Shown here: positions 1 to 7,634 of the stretch, piece after piece
How the letters are laid out: every line of letters begins with the position of its first letter
Position numbering within the stretch: position 1 is the first letter of the stretch
Assembly: GCA_902475435.1 (NCBI GenBank)
Contig: CABRZL010000037.1
Location: 1-17,395, forward strand
DNA: 17,395 nt
Direction of reading: 5' to 3'
Source of the DNA: an uncultured Eubacteriales bacterium
Lineage (GTDB): Bacteria > Bacillota > Clostridia > Oscillospirales > Oscillospiraceae
Notes under the pieces: model-generated
Seen by the model: the letters and a program-made list of their open reading frames with translations, nothing else
What the model was told of the DNA's origin: nothing
The model's database searches: none
Position numbers and translations under genes: made by a program

Positions 1-1
1 T

Positions 2-1846
2 GATTTTGAAACATTAGCCGGAACCACCAATGATGAATCACTTAAACAGCTGGACGAATATTTTTCAACGGCGGTTCCCACTAGAAAAAACGACTATACA
101 GGATTACTGGAGGATTATAATATAATCACCATTTGCGCTGAATCCTTCTGTCCCTATTTTATCAGCGAAGAATTAACGCCGACTCTCTACGAAATGACGC
201 ATACGGGCATTATCTTCGAGAACTATTACGGCACATTCCAATCCGTCACCACCAATGGCGAATATACCATGTGTATGGGGCTCTATCCAGACATGTCCCG
301 TACAAAAACCTCTTCCAGCTTTGATGTGTCCGGCAGTAATTACCTTCCCTTCTGTTTAGGTAATGCACTGAAAAACGAAGGCTATCAAACTTGGGCATAT
401 CACAATTACATCGGCGATTTCTATAATCGTAATATTACACATGCCAATATGGGCTACACCTTTAAGGCAGCGGATTCCGGTCTTAACATTCAAGTAGACT
501 GGCCTTCCTCCGACTTGGAGATGATGGAGGCCTCTGTCGATGACTATATCGACAGCGACGGCCCCTTCCACGCCTATTATATGACGTTCAGCGGACACTA
601 CCAATATACTTGGGACAATGCCATGAGCGCAAAAAACCGGGACAAAGTAGAGGATCTTCCTTATTCTGAAGCGGTTAAAGCATACATCGCCTGTAACCTG
701 GAGTTAGAATATGCGATGGAATATTTGGTATCCCGTTTGGAAGAAGCGGGCATTGCGGATAAGACCTGTATTGTATTGACCAACGATCACTATCCCTATG
801 GACTTACCGAAGCGGAGTATAACGAACTCGCCGGAGAAGAGTTAGATACCACATTTGAAAAATATCGTAATTCCTTCATTTGCTATGTTCCTGGTCTCCG
901 GGAAAATATTGTAGTAGATGAGTATTGCTCCACCGCTGATATTCTTCCTACGTTGCTGAACCTGCTTGGCGTTGACTATGATTCCAGATTGCTTACGGGC
1001 ACTGATGTCCTCTCCAATGGGGTTCACATGGCCATATTGTCAGATCAATCTTTTATTACCGAGGATTTTCGTTTTGACGCTTCTACGGAAACTCTTACGA
1101 TCACAAATGATAATTTGACCATCAGTGATGAAACATTGGATATGTATCGACTGTATGTAGATAATAAATTCAAAATATCTACAGATATCCTGAATAATAA
1201 TTACTATGCCCATGTGTTTGGAATCGATTCGCAGTCGCAGACACTGGAGGACACAGTTGTATTCACTGATATCTCCAACATCTTCAACCAAGCAAGTGTC
1301 CTTTATATGTACCGGAACGGCTATGTAGATCCTGAAAGCGAAGACACCTTCGGCGGCAAAGCGGTTGCAGAACTCGGAGAATTTGTAGACGTTCTATACC
1401 GCATTGCAGGGAAACCGGAAACCTCCAACGCCTCTCTGCCGGAAGGTTATGAAGACGATGAATTTAACGGTTCCACGTCCCCCTATTATGATGCTGTCTG
1501 CTGGGCTTATGAACAGGGGTTAATCCTGCCCGACGACCGGCATACAGATTATGATGACAGTGTTGACTATCGCACGGCCGCTTTGCTGATCTACCGTTAC
1601 GCAGCTTTGGCCGGTGTAGATACTTCCATTGAAAACGACCAACTTCAGGATTACATTGCAGAAAATCCACGGCTTTCCGAAGAGGTTGTCAAAGCTATGG
1701 TCTGGTGCGATCAAGAAAACATCACCACGCGGGACAGCGAACTCAGCGAACTATTTACCAACTATACAACACGCTTGAGCCGCTATCAAATGACATCCTT
1801 CCTCTTCTATTTGTGTACTTATGAGCTAAATTTGGATGAACAATAA
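2..1846 (+). CDS. LTA synthase/sulfatase-family protein with C-terminal SLH-like repeats (5' truncated)
   Basis: The reading frame is open from base 2, so the gene enters from the left; 614 codons are visible and the first ATG at 194 is internal. The visible part matches the extracellular alkaline-phosphatase-fold domain of lipoteichoic acid synthases, which transfer glycerol phosphate or related groups outside the membrane. Counting the codon at nt 2 as 1, likely metal and catalytic residues are E47 (AESF), T83 as nucleophile (TTNGEY, Thr four before Glu), H199 (SGHYQY) and D262-H263 (TNDHYPYG). The usual N-terminal membrane helices must lie outside the window. From about nt 1262 the protein changes to three degenerate S-layer-homology-like repeats (about 1262-1420, 1480-1620 and 1695-1840), marked by FTDIS, GEFVDVLYRIAG, AVCWAYEQG and LLIYRYAA. 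Such repeats usually bind secondary cell-wall polymer. The enzyme family is well supported; the substrate is unknown and the SLH call rests on my pattern reading. Confidence 0.85.
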   Translation, partial: DFETLAGTTNDESLKQLDEYFSTAVPTRKNDYTGLLEDYNIITICAESFCPYFISEELTPTLYEMTHTGIIFENYYGTFQSVTTNGEYTMCMGLYPDMSRTKTSSSFDVSGSNYLPFCLGNALKNEGYQTWAYHNYIGDFYNRNITHANMGYTFKAADSGLNIQVDWPSSDLEMMEASVDDYIDSDGPFHAYYMTFSGHYQYTWDNAMSAKNRDKVEDLPYSEAVKAYIACNLELEYAMEYLVSRLEEAGIADKTCIVLTNDHYPYGLTEAEYNELAGEELDTTFEKYRNSFICYVPGLRENIVVDEYCSTADILPTLLNLLGVDYDSRLLTGTDVLSNGVHMAILSDQSFITEDFRFDASTETLTITNDNLTISDETLDMYRLYVDNKFKISTDILNNNYYAHVFGIDSQSQTLEDTVVFTDISNIFNQASVLYMYRNGYVDPESEDTFGGKAVAELGEFVDVLYRIAGKPETSNASLPEGYEDDEFNGSTSPYYDAVCWAYEQGLILPDDRHTDYDDSVDYRTAALLIYRYAALAGVDTSIENDQLQDYIAENPRLSEEVVKAMVWCDQENITTRDSELSELFTNYTTRLSRYQMTSFLFYLCTYELNLDEQ

Positions 1847-1852
1847 TCATTA

Positions 1853-1898
1853 ACCAAGCGCCCGTCTGCGGATCATAAACCGCAGACGGGCGCTTGGT
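1853..1898. terminator. Strong hairpin terminator, probably bidirectional
   Basis: Perfect 19-bp inverted repeat (arms 1853-1871 and 1880-1898, 8-nt loop) starting 6 nt after the stop of the LTA-synthase-like gene and followed by ATTTTCT. It lies between convergent units. No other hairpin is evident between it and the end of the minus-strand operon at 2010, so it probably stops both. The T-rich tail is better on the plus strand. Confidence 0.85.
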
Positions 1899-2009
1899 AT
1901 TTTCTAGTGCAAACGGATTCTTCGTTTTGTCTAACCCCACAAGACCACTTAACATTTTGAATCGGGTGCTAAAACTTTGTTTTCCTACACCTTATGTGAT
2001 GCTTGTTTT

Positions 2010-2369
2010 CTACGCAACTGCTTCAATCATAAATGTGACTGGTCGAAGCCCGTCAGTACAACAGGTAAAATGTGGTTTCAACTTTTTCACATCGTCATTC
2101 GGTGCAAATCCGGCCCGGTCACATACCAGCAGGCAATCCTTCCAAATATCCGCCCATGCCCAATCACAGAACCCCTCCGGCTTACAGTTTTCAAAGGGGT
2201 TCAGCGTCACCTCAAACACCATCCCTTCCTTAAAAAAGTTACAGGGTTCCACTGCTCCCACAGGAGCGCCTGGCCGTACCTGATGATATTTTTCCGCCAA
2301 ATCTGTATAGCAGGCCACTTTTACCACGGTAATACGGACGGTATGGCCTACAAACGTTTGATTCCCCAT
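2010..2369 (-). CDS. TIGR04076 family protein
   Basis: A 119-aa soluble protein with no signal peptide or membrane segment. The pattern (VRITVVKV near the start, then GMVFEV, a Cys/Trp-rich FCDWAW centre, a DVKKLKPHF stretch and a closing PVTFMIEAV strand) matches the small uncharacterised TIGR04076 family. That family begins with an 'ITV..V' strand, has a Cys/Trp-containing middle and ends with 'V.F.I'. Five cysteines suggest metal or redox chemistry, but no function is established. The ATG is set by a strong site (AAGGAGG, about 2375-2381) that overlaps the stop of the ABC exporter 12 nt upstream, so it is the last gene of the minus-strand operon. The overlapping opposite-strand frames show no family features. 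Confidence 0.7.
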   Translation of the reverse strand: MGNQTFVGHTVRITVVKVACYTDLAEKYHQVRPGAPVGAVEPCNFFKEGMVFEVTLNPFENCKPEGFCDWAWADIWKDCLLVCDRAGFAPNDDVKKLKPHFTCCTDGLRPVTFMIEAVA

Positions 2370-2381
2370 AAATATCCTCCT

Positions 2382-4133
2382 TTATGCATCCACCTGGATG
2401 TCCAACCCTTCAAACTGCATATTGAAATAGCGGGCATATATCCCGTCCACCGCCATTAGTTCGTGATGATTTCCCTGTTCTACTACGCCGCCTTCATTAA
2501 TCACGATAATCTTCTCTGCTCCCCGGATGGTGCTGAGCCGATGCGCAATCACGATTGTAGTACGCCCCACACTTAGCCGGTCAAGCGCTTCTTGAATATG
2601 CTTTTCCGATTCATTGTCCAGCGCCGACGTAGCTTCATCCAAGATCAGAATCGGCGGATTTTTCAAAAATACCCGTGCAATGGCAATCCGCTGCTTTTGG
2701 CCGCCGGAAAGCCGGGTTCCCCGCTCTCCCACATAGGTGTCATACCCATCGTCAAGCCCCACAATAAAGTCGTGAATATTTGCGTTTTTTGCCGCGGCTT
2801 CAATTTCTTCCTGCGTGGCATCCCGCTTTCCGTATGCAATATTTTCTCGAATAGAGCCTGCAAAAATATATACGTCCTGCTGTACGATTCCAATGGCTTC
2901 CCGCAGAGAGCGAAGCTTCAGATCCCGTACATCGTTTCCATCCACCAGGATACTGCCCGCATCTACGTCATAGAACCTTGGCAACAGGGAACAAATCGTC
3001 GTTTTTCCACCGCCGGAGGGCCCCACCAACGCACAGGTGCTACCAGCGGAAATGCGGATGTTCAAATGCGAAAGTACCTGCTCTTTTTCTATGTAAGAAA
3101 AAGACACGTCCCGATATTCAACTTCACCTTTTACATTCTCCAGTTCCTTTGCATTTGGTTTCTCCTGAATCTCCGGTTCTGTCTCCATAATTTGATGAAA
3201 CCGCTTAAACCCTGCATAGCCCTTCTGTAACATTTCCGTAAAATCCATAAGCTGTGTAATGGGGCTGATGAAAATGGAAATATACAGCGCATATATGGCC
3301 AAATCTTCTACCGCAAGAGATCCCCTTGCAATAAAGAACCCACCGGAAATTACCACAACAACATAGAGCATCCCCTGCAAAAAGTTGCTGCCTCCATGGA
3401 AAATACCCATCGCCATATAACTTTTCTCTTTGGACGCCCGATATCGGCCATTGGCTTTGTGAAAATTCTGTTTCTCTCCATCCTCCGTTGCAAATGTTTT
3501 CACAACCCGGATTCCCGCCAGAGAATTTTGCACCCCGGCATTGACTTCGGCAATGCGCTCCCTGTTTTCGGTAAAAATCTTCTGCATCCGAGTCTGTCGA
3601 ATGACCGTAAATACTACCAGCACTAACGTTACCACAAAAAGGCACAAGGTCATCGGCACGTTAATCATAAGCAGTAAAATAAAGCTTCCAATAATCTTCA
3701 AACTGCAGAGCAACAGATTTTCTGGGCCATGGTGCGCCAATTCCGAAATATCAAACAAATCAGATACAAGCCGGCTCATCATCTCGCCGGTATTATTTTT
3801 GTCATAATAGGAATAGCTCAGAGACATGTATTTATCAAACAGATCCTGCCGCATATCCGTTTCCATGCGGGTCCCCATAATATGTCCATAAGAAGTCACA
3901 TAAAATTGGCACAAAGCCCGCAGGGCATACCACAGTAGAAGCGCCGGCAGCAGCCACCGCAATGCAGACAGAATAGACGCCGCTGAGCCGGAGAACAAGC
4001 CTTCCGGCAGCCATCGGAGAATTAACGGAAAACTTAAATCAATCACACTAAGCACAATTGCGCAAATGGTGTCCATAATAAAAAAGTTTTTATAAGGTTT
4101 GTAATAAGATACAAACCGTCGAAAAATAGACAT
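2382..4133 (-). CDS. ABC exporter, fused permease-ATPase (MsbA/MdlB type)
   Basis: About 583 aa, the usual length of a half-transporter. An N-terminal six-helix export domain occupies about residues 15-300 and a nucleotide-binding domain about 335-580. Visible motifs are Walker A GPSGGGKTT (about 373), Q-loop IVQQDVYIF, signature LSGGQKQRIAIAR (about 475), Walker B/D-loop LILDEATSALD (about 500) and H-loop AHRLST (about 533), so the ATPase looks complete. It probably works as a homodimer, or with a partner not in this window, and exports lipid, drug or peptide; the substrate cannot be read. Two starts are possible: a GTG at 4142 that overlaps the upstream stop as GTGA, or an ATG at 4133. I prefer 4133 because AAGGGG lies 8 nt before it. 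It is the seventh gene of the minus-strand operon. Confidence 0.92.
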   Translation of the reverse strand: MSIFRRFVSYYKPYKNFFIMDTICAIVLSVIDLSFPLILRWLPEGLFSGSAASILSALRWLLPALLLWYALRALCQFYVTSYGHIMGTRMETDMRQDLFDKYMSLSYSYYDKNNTGEMMSRLVSDLFDISELAHHGPENLLLCSLKIIGSFILLLMINVPMTLCLFVVTLVLVVFTVIRQTRMQKIFTENRERIAEVNAGVQNSLAGIRVVKTFATEDGEKQNFHKANGRYRASKEKSYMAMGIFHGGSNFLQGMLYVVVVISGGFFIARGSLAVEDLAIYALYISIFISPITQLMDFTEMLQKGYAGFKRFHQIMETEPEIQEKPNAKELENVKGEVEYRDVSFSYIEKEQVLSHLNIRISAGSTCALVGPSGGGKTTICSLLPRFYDVDAGSILVDGNDVRDLKLRSLREAIGIVQQDVYIFAGSIRENIAYGKRDATQEEIEAAAKNANIHDFIVGLDDGYDTYVGERGTRLSGGQKQRIAIARVFLKNPPILILDEATSALDNESEKHIQEALDRLSVGRTTIVIAHRLSTIRGAEKIIVINEGGVVEQGNHHELMAVDGIYARYFNMQFEGLDIQVDA

Positions 4134-4138
4134 GGGAC

Positions 4139-4342
4139 TCACCCTTCTTCTTTCCTTTGTTTTCTCTCAATCACAGCAATCATTCCCATCGTTAGCAACA
4201 CAATTCCGTGGACAACGCAGATCGTCACTGTGCTTCCGATTCCAAATGTACAGTTCCCGGAAAGCGTCGTCCACAGGAAACGGATCAGGCTTAAAAAAAC
4301 AATGGCTCCAAGCGAAAGCCTCGATACGGTTTTCCTCTGCAT
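4139..4342 (-). CDS. Small two-helix membrane protein of unknown function
   Basis: A 67-aa frame with two hydrophobic segments (about residues 10-27 and 37-58), a basic N-terminus (MQRKTVSR) and a charged tail (ERKQRKEEG). It lies 12 nt after the PHP gene, with AAGGA 3-4 nt before the ATG. Its TGA overlaps the GTG alternative start of the exporter by 4 nt, which suggests translational coupling. I do not recognise a family. It could be an accessory subunit of the exporter or simply an operon passenger. The competing frame at 4167-4358, whose ATG overlaps the PHP stop, encodes a polar Cys/Asp-rich peptide without features and is less likely. Confidence 0.6.
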   Translation of the reverse strand: MQRKTVSRLSLGAIVFLSLIRFLWTTLSGNCTFGIGSTVTICVVHGIVLLTMGMIAVIERKQRKEEG

Positions 4343-4354
4343 TTTCCTTACGCC

Positions 4355-5068
4355 TCATTTCCCCAAATTCCGCACCGCCTCAATGACACCCTGAGGCGTC
4401 AATTCATCTATCTCCAGCTCCCGTTTCGCATCCAAGATGGCTGTTAAATCATGTGCGTCAGAGTTAGATATAAAACCGCCGGAAAACTGATATTTTTCCA
4501 TCAACGCCTGTTGATCGCAATCAATGGTTGTTTCATATACAGAAAACCCCATCTCTGGATCTACAAGTCCCATTACACCAATCAGAGAATAACTGGCTCT
4601 GTCAATATGCGCCGGGATTGCCAGTCCTTCATATTGGTCAAGCAGCTCCTTCACCTCATAAATACCAATCTCGGCGCCAAAAGACAGAATTTGACTTTCT
4701 TCTTCTAAAATCTCGTCCATTTCATTCATGACATACTGATGTCCGAAAACTTTCGGGTGGTTTTTTCTCTGTGGGAGTCTTTCATAGACATACTGTCGAA
4801 ACTGCTCCGCACAGGCTATTGAGGGAAGCAGACACAATACATGAATATCTTCTTTGGTGGTCAGCTCCATGGCCGGTACAACCAACACGCCCGCAGTTTT
4901 TCCCACTGCTGCGGCCGCAGGTACATTTTTGGTGGTATTGTGGTCTGAAAGCGCAATGACCTGAAGCCCCGCCAAAGCAGCCATATGCACAAGATTATTC
5001 GGCGTCATATCGTCAGCGCCGCAAGGAGATAGGCAGGAATGCATATGAAGATCATAAAAAACTTTCAT
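4355..5068 (-). CDS. PHP-domain metal-dependent phosphoesterase
   Basis: A 237-aa cytoplasmic protein of the PHP (polymerase and histidinol phosphatase) superfamily, which hydrolyses phosphoesters at a di- or tri-metal centre. The metal-ligand set looks complete: H8 and H10 (DLHMHS), D42-H43 (SDHNT), E68 (PAMEL), H76, H154 (IPAHIDR), D204 and H206 (SNSDAH). Its start overlaps the stop of the upstream DRTGG gene by 4 nt (ATGA). PHP genes beside DRTGG and hydrogenase-like genes recur in Clostridia, which points to signalling and not histidine synthesis. The substrate could be a nucleotide or a phosphoprotein; the sequence does not say. Confidence 0.88.
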   Translation of the reverse strand: MKVFYDLHMHSCLSPCGADDMTPNNLVHMAALAGLQVIALSDHNTTKNVPAAAAVGKTAGVLVVPAMELTTKEDIHVLCLLPSIACAEQFRQYVYERLPQRKNHPKVFGHQYVMNEMDEILEEESQILSFGAEIGIYEVKELLDQYEGLAIPAHIDRASYSLIGVMGLVDPEMGFSVYETTIDCDQQALMEKYQFSGGFISNSDAHDLTAILDAKRELEIDELTPQGVIEAVRNLGK

Positions 5069-5394
5069 CCGAGCAATTCTTTAATACGCCAGCAAAGCTG
5101 ATATTCATCCATACTACTGCCTAAAAGGGTCACCCCCTGCTTTTCTGCACGCTCCAATAGTTCTGCATCCGGTGTAACGCCCTCAGACAATATTGTGCAA
5201 GCCGTATCACATAATACTGCTACCGCCGCTACATTCTGGTTAGACATAATGGTAATCCAAACGGAATCCGATGGACACCGGCCCATAACCCAGCTGAGAA
5301 GATCCCCGCAGTATGCACACGTAATTTCCCGCTCTTCTTCTTCCATGTAAAATACTTTCAGCCCCAATTGATCAGCGAGTTCCTTGACGGTCAT
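5065..5394 (-). CDS. DRTGG-like domain protein (second copy)
   Basis: A 109-aa stand-alone protein of the DRTGG-like type. It begins with a MTVKELADQLGLKV helix, continues with ITCAYCGDLLSWVMG (the counterpart of 'G.Y.CDLLS.VMG' in relatives), WITIMSNQNVAAVAVL and a C-terminal LLGSSMDEYQLCWRIKEL segment. DRTGG domains occur next to CBS domains and in HPr-kinase-like proteins and are thought to bind ligand or help dimerise; no catalytic residues are evident. It lies 17 nt after the hydrogenase-like gene with AAAGGAG before its ATG, and overlaps the PHP start by 4 nt. It shares its fold with the first gene of the operon but is clearly diverged, so an old duplication or hetero-oligomer is possible. 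Confidence 0.78.
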   Translation of the reverse strand: MTVKELADQLGLKVFYMEEEEREITCAYCGDLLSWVMGRCPSDSVWITIMSNQNVAAVAVLCDTACTILSEGVTPDAELLERAEKQGVTLLGSSMDEYQLCWRIKELLG

Positions 5395-5411
5395 ATCAAT
5401 GCTCCTTTCTT

Positions 5412-6710
5412 TCAGGGCAACGGCCGACGATAGGGAGGCGGTACAAACTCATCCGATTCCTCCTCGTGGCTCCGGCCCTCTCGCATGGCACGAATAATAT
5501 TGAAAATGCAGTCACCCTCATCGGCAAATCCTTCCGCCACATCGCGCGAAAAAGCACGACATGAAGGTGCGCCGCAATTTCCACAGTCAAATTTCGGCAA
5601 AGTCTTGTACAGGCGCTCTGCCGCTGCCTCAATCTGCAATGCTTGGGCAATGGTATCTGCGATCTCCGTGTTAATTTCCTCCAGCTCAAAATCCCACCCG
5701 ACGTGCGCCTGAAGTTCCGGGGGCATATGTAGCTTTTGCAGTTCCAGATGCTCTGTGAGCCGTCTCATGTGAAGCTTTGCAGTAAAGGGATTTTCTACTG
5801 TCAGACACCCTCCAAAACATCCCTGCGTACATATGGCTGTTTCCACCAGCTCCGCCTCGCTGAGTTTTTCATCCTCAATTTCGCTCAAAATGCGAAGCAC
5901 ATTTTCTGTCCCATCGACAGCCAGAGCCTCCCGATCCGGGAACATATCGCTCATACCACCGCTACGTCCCCAGCTCAGGCCCATTCGACCCGCTCGAATA
6001 TAATCTCCAGGCTCTGATACCTCTTTCATAGGTCCTAAGAGTTTTACATAAACATCATCCATTGGAAGCACATAGTCAACAACCGGTTTTTCCAAACCTA
6101 TCGGCCGATAAACCCTTGTGTTTTTTGCAGGGCAGGGAGAAATAAGTCCAATTCCAATTTCCTCCGGCTGAAATCCTGTCTTTTGCACAGCCTCGCGCCT
6201 GGCAACCACCGCTGTAAGCTCAAAAGCACAGAGACTATCCACTACATTGGGAATCAACTCCTGGTATTCCATCGCAATGAGCCGCACAACCGCCGGGCAC
6301 TCTGAACTGATTCGCGTTACTCCCGCTTCAAACAGTCGGGATTCATCCTTTCGGAACAAATCTGACAACATTTCCGCTCCAACGGCATCCGGATAAACAT
6401 CGTCAAATCCCAATCGAATCAGCCCTTCGTTGACAATATTCATATCATACAAATTTTTGAATTGTCCATAAAAAATTGTATCGGGAATCGCAATATTATA
6501 TTTATATTCCTTCAGTTTTTCCAGACTGTCAGACTTGACCGAAAAAGCATGATGCGGGCAAACACTGACGCAACGTCCGCAGTCAATGCACCGGTCATCA
6601 TAGATCACTGCTTTGCTGCGGGTAACCCGGATTGCCTCCGTAGGGCAGACTTTTACGCAAACAGTGCAACCGGTACAACGGTCTTTATTAAAGATAACGG
6701 AATGCTTCAC
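5412..6710 (-). CDS. [FeFe]-hydrogenase-like iron-sulfur protein, putative sensory type
   Basis: A 432-aa cytoplasmic protein. Residues 9-55 form a two-cluster ferredoxin domain (C12, C15, C18, C22 and C41, C44, C47, C51). About 70-330 is the hydrogenase large-subunit domain: L1 SSECP with C138, L2 SPCPAK with C193, and L3 CTQGC with C294 and C298. These are the four cysteines expected to hold the H-cluster. About 370-405 is a C-terminal 4Fe-4S motif (C376, C379, C384, C401; DCGNCGAPSC). Catalytic hydrogenases have Cys-Cys-Pro in L1, where the first Cys relays protons; here it is Glu137, and no PAS, NADH or flavin module is attached. This fits the putative sensory lineages (groups C/D). The GTG start overlaps the ATPase stop as GTGA and has GGCGGTGA upstream. 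Maturases HydEFG would be needed elsewhere. Being a hydrogenase relative is near certain; a sensor role is inference. Confidence 0.9.
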   Translation of the reverse strand: MKHSVIFNKDRCTGCTVCVKVCPTEAIRVTRSKAVIYDDRCIDCGRCVSVCPHHAFSVKSDSLEKLKEYKYNIAIPDTIFYGQFKNLYDMNIVNEGLIRLGFDDVYPDAVGAEMLSDLFRKDESRLFEAGVTRISSECPAVVRLIAMEYQELIPNVVDSLCAFELTAVVARREAVQKTGFQPEEIGIGLISPCPAKNTRVYRPIGLEKPVVDYVLPMDDVYVKLLGPMKEVSEPGDYIRAGRMGLSWGRSGGMSDMFPDREALAVDGTENVLRILSEIEDEKLSEAELVETAICTQGCFGGCLTVENPFTAKLHMRRLTEHLELQKLHMPPELQAHVGWDFELEEINTEIADTIAQALQIEAAAERLYKTLPKFDCGNCGAPSCRAFSRDVAEGFADEGDCIFNIIRAMREGRSHEEESDEFVPPPYRRPLP

Positions 6711-7141
6711 TTCGTTTCACCGCCAATGTAAATAACCATTGTGACTGTTGTTCCCACGCCCAACTCCGTCTCTATCTTCATTTCATCAGAGTTGCGCTTC
6801 ATGTTTGGCAGTCCCATACCGGCCCCAAATCCCATATCACGGATACTGGAAGAGGCAGTAGACCACCCCTCCTCCATCGCTTTATCAATGTCTGGAATTC
6901 CAGGCCCCCGGTCTTCCAGCCGAATCACTATCTTTTCCTCATCTACATCCAAGTAGGCCCGTCCGCCGTCTGCATGAATAACCATGTTAATCTCGCCTTC
7001 GTACATACAAACCACTGCCCGCCGGACAACAGCCGGCGGTAATTTCAGTTTTTTCAGTACTCGCTTCACTGCTGTAGACGCTTCTCCGGCAGCCGAGAAA
7101 TTATCTCCATCAATTTCATATGTAAGTTGCACTGTATCCAT
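6707..7141 (-). CDS. RsbW-like ATP-binding protein (GHKL ATPase)
   Basis: A 144-aa single-domain protein of the GHKL fold, as in anti-sigma-factor serine kinases such as RsbW and SpoIIAB. The ATP-binding boxes are readable: N-box E48-N52-H56 (E-x3-N-x3-H), G1 box D77-G79-G81 (DRGPGI) and G2 box FGAGMGL at about 105-111. The end reads TELGVGTTVTMVIYI, normal for the fold. It has no sensor or dimerisation domain, so it would need a partner; the hydrogenase-like protein encoded directly after it, with a GTGA overlap, is the obvious candidate. AAGGAGG before its ATG overlaps the stop of the first DRTGG gene. Kinase activity and target are unknown, and no anti-anti-sigma (STAS) gene lies in the window. 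Confidence 0.87.
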   Translation of the reverse strand: MDTVQLTYEIDGDNFSAAGEASTAVKRVLKKLKLPPAVVRRAVVCMYEGEINMVIHADGGRAYLDVDEEKIVIRLEDRGPGIPDIDKAMEEGWSTASSSIRDMGFGAGMGLPNMKRNSDEMKIETELGVGTTVTMVIYIGGETK

Positions 7142-7153
7142 TGCTGATCCTCC

Positions 7154-7495
7154 TTAGCGCATACCAAGACCGGCCTGATATAGCCGACCACATGCTGTGA
7201 ACATCCGACATCGTGTCATCATGACTACCATATCCCTTTGACGAGCCATTTCTACTACTTCTGCCGGAGGACATTTTCCTCGAACAAATATTACAAGCCC
7301 AATATCCATCATATCCGCCGTGCGGATTACCTGCTGGTTGATCAGACCTGTTAAGAGACAGTGAATCTCATCCGGACATGCCAGCACATCGCTCATCATA
7401 TCACAAGCAAAGACGTTTTCCACATTCTCAAGGATGCGGTCTTCGCCACAAAGGATCTGCGCTTCTAACAAATCCCGCAGGATCGAAATTTGCAT
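7154..7495 (-). CDS. DRTGG-like domain protein (first gene of the sensory operon)
   Basis: A 113-aa stand-alone DRTGG-like protein. It reads MQISILRDLLEAQILCGED, then ACDMMSDVLAC, LLTGLINQQVIRTADMMDIGLVIFVRG and a closing MFTACGRLYQAGL, a layout typical of small DRTGG proteins next to hydrogenase-like genes in Clostridia. Such domains probably bind a ligand; this is not shown by the sequence. I set the start at the internal ATG 7493-7495 because GGGAGG sits 8 nt before it. An in-frame ATG at 7528 would add 11 residues but has no good ribosome site. It is the promoter-proximal gene of the minus-strand operon and lies 12 nt before the ATPase gene. Confidence 0.8.
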   Translation of the reverse strand: MQISILRDLLEAQILCGEDRILENVENVFACDMMSDVLACPDEIHCLLTGLINQQVIRTADMMDIGLVIFVRGKCPPAEVVEMARQRDMVVMMTRCRMFTACGRLYQAGLGMR

Positions 7496-7503
7496 GGTTA
7501 AAT

Positions 7504-7509
7504 CCTCCC
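7504..7509 (-). promoter_or_regulatory. Ribosome binding site that fixes the DRTGG start
   Basis: GGGAGG on the minus strand, 8 nt upstream of the ATG at 7495. The alternative ATG at 7528 has only GCAGGGCGA before it, so the shorter protein is preferred. Confidence 0.75.
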
Positions 7510-7569
7510 TGCCCAGCGGCAGCGTCATTCTCGCCCTGCCGTTGTCGGTTCTTCCGAAACTTAGTTTAC

Positions 7570-7599
7570 ATTATATCACTAAATTGCTTACCGTTTCAA
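7570..7599 (-). promoter_or_regulatory. Sigma-A promoter of the hydrogenase-sensor operon
   Basis: On the minus strand, TTGAAA (7594-7599) and TATAAT (7570-7575) are 18 nt apart, five of six and six of six matches to consensus. Transcription should start near 7563, giving a leader of about 68 nt before the first DRTGG gene. It stands back to back with the serC promoter. Confidence 0.75.
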
Positions 7600-7634
7600 C
7601 TACATCTTTGGGTATTTCCCCAGTACAGCTTTCA

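Noticed and set aside
1894..2459. Plus-strand frames of 129 and 160 aa opposite the TIGR04076 gene.
   Set aside because: They lack family features and ribosome sites, while the minus-strand frame has a strong site and matches a known family.
2592..3230. A 212-aa plus-strand frame opposite the ABC exporter.
   Set aside because: It is antisense to the conserved nucleotide-binding domain and its composition follows from that gene.
4167..4358. A 63-aa minus-strand frame whose ATG overlaps the PHP stop.
   Set aside because: It is polar with no recognisable domain. The shifted frame at 4139-4342 encodes two clear membrane helices and couples to the exporter start.
5412..6710. Reading the hydrogenase-like gene as a catalytic, electron-bifurcating hydrogenase subunit.
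   Set aside because: Glu replaces the proton-relay Cys, the protein is short, and no NADH/flavin or 2Fe-2S partner subunits are encoded nearby.
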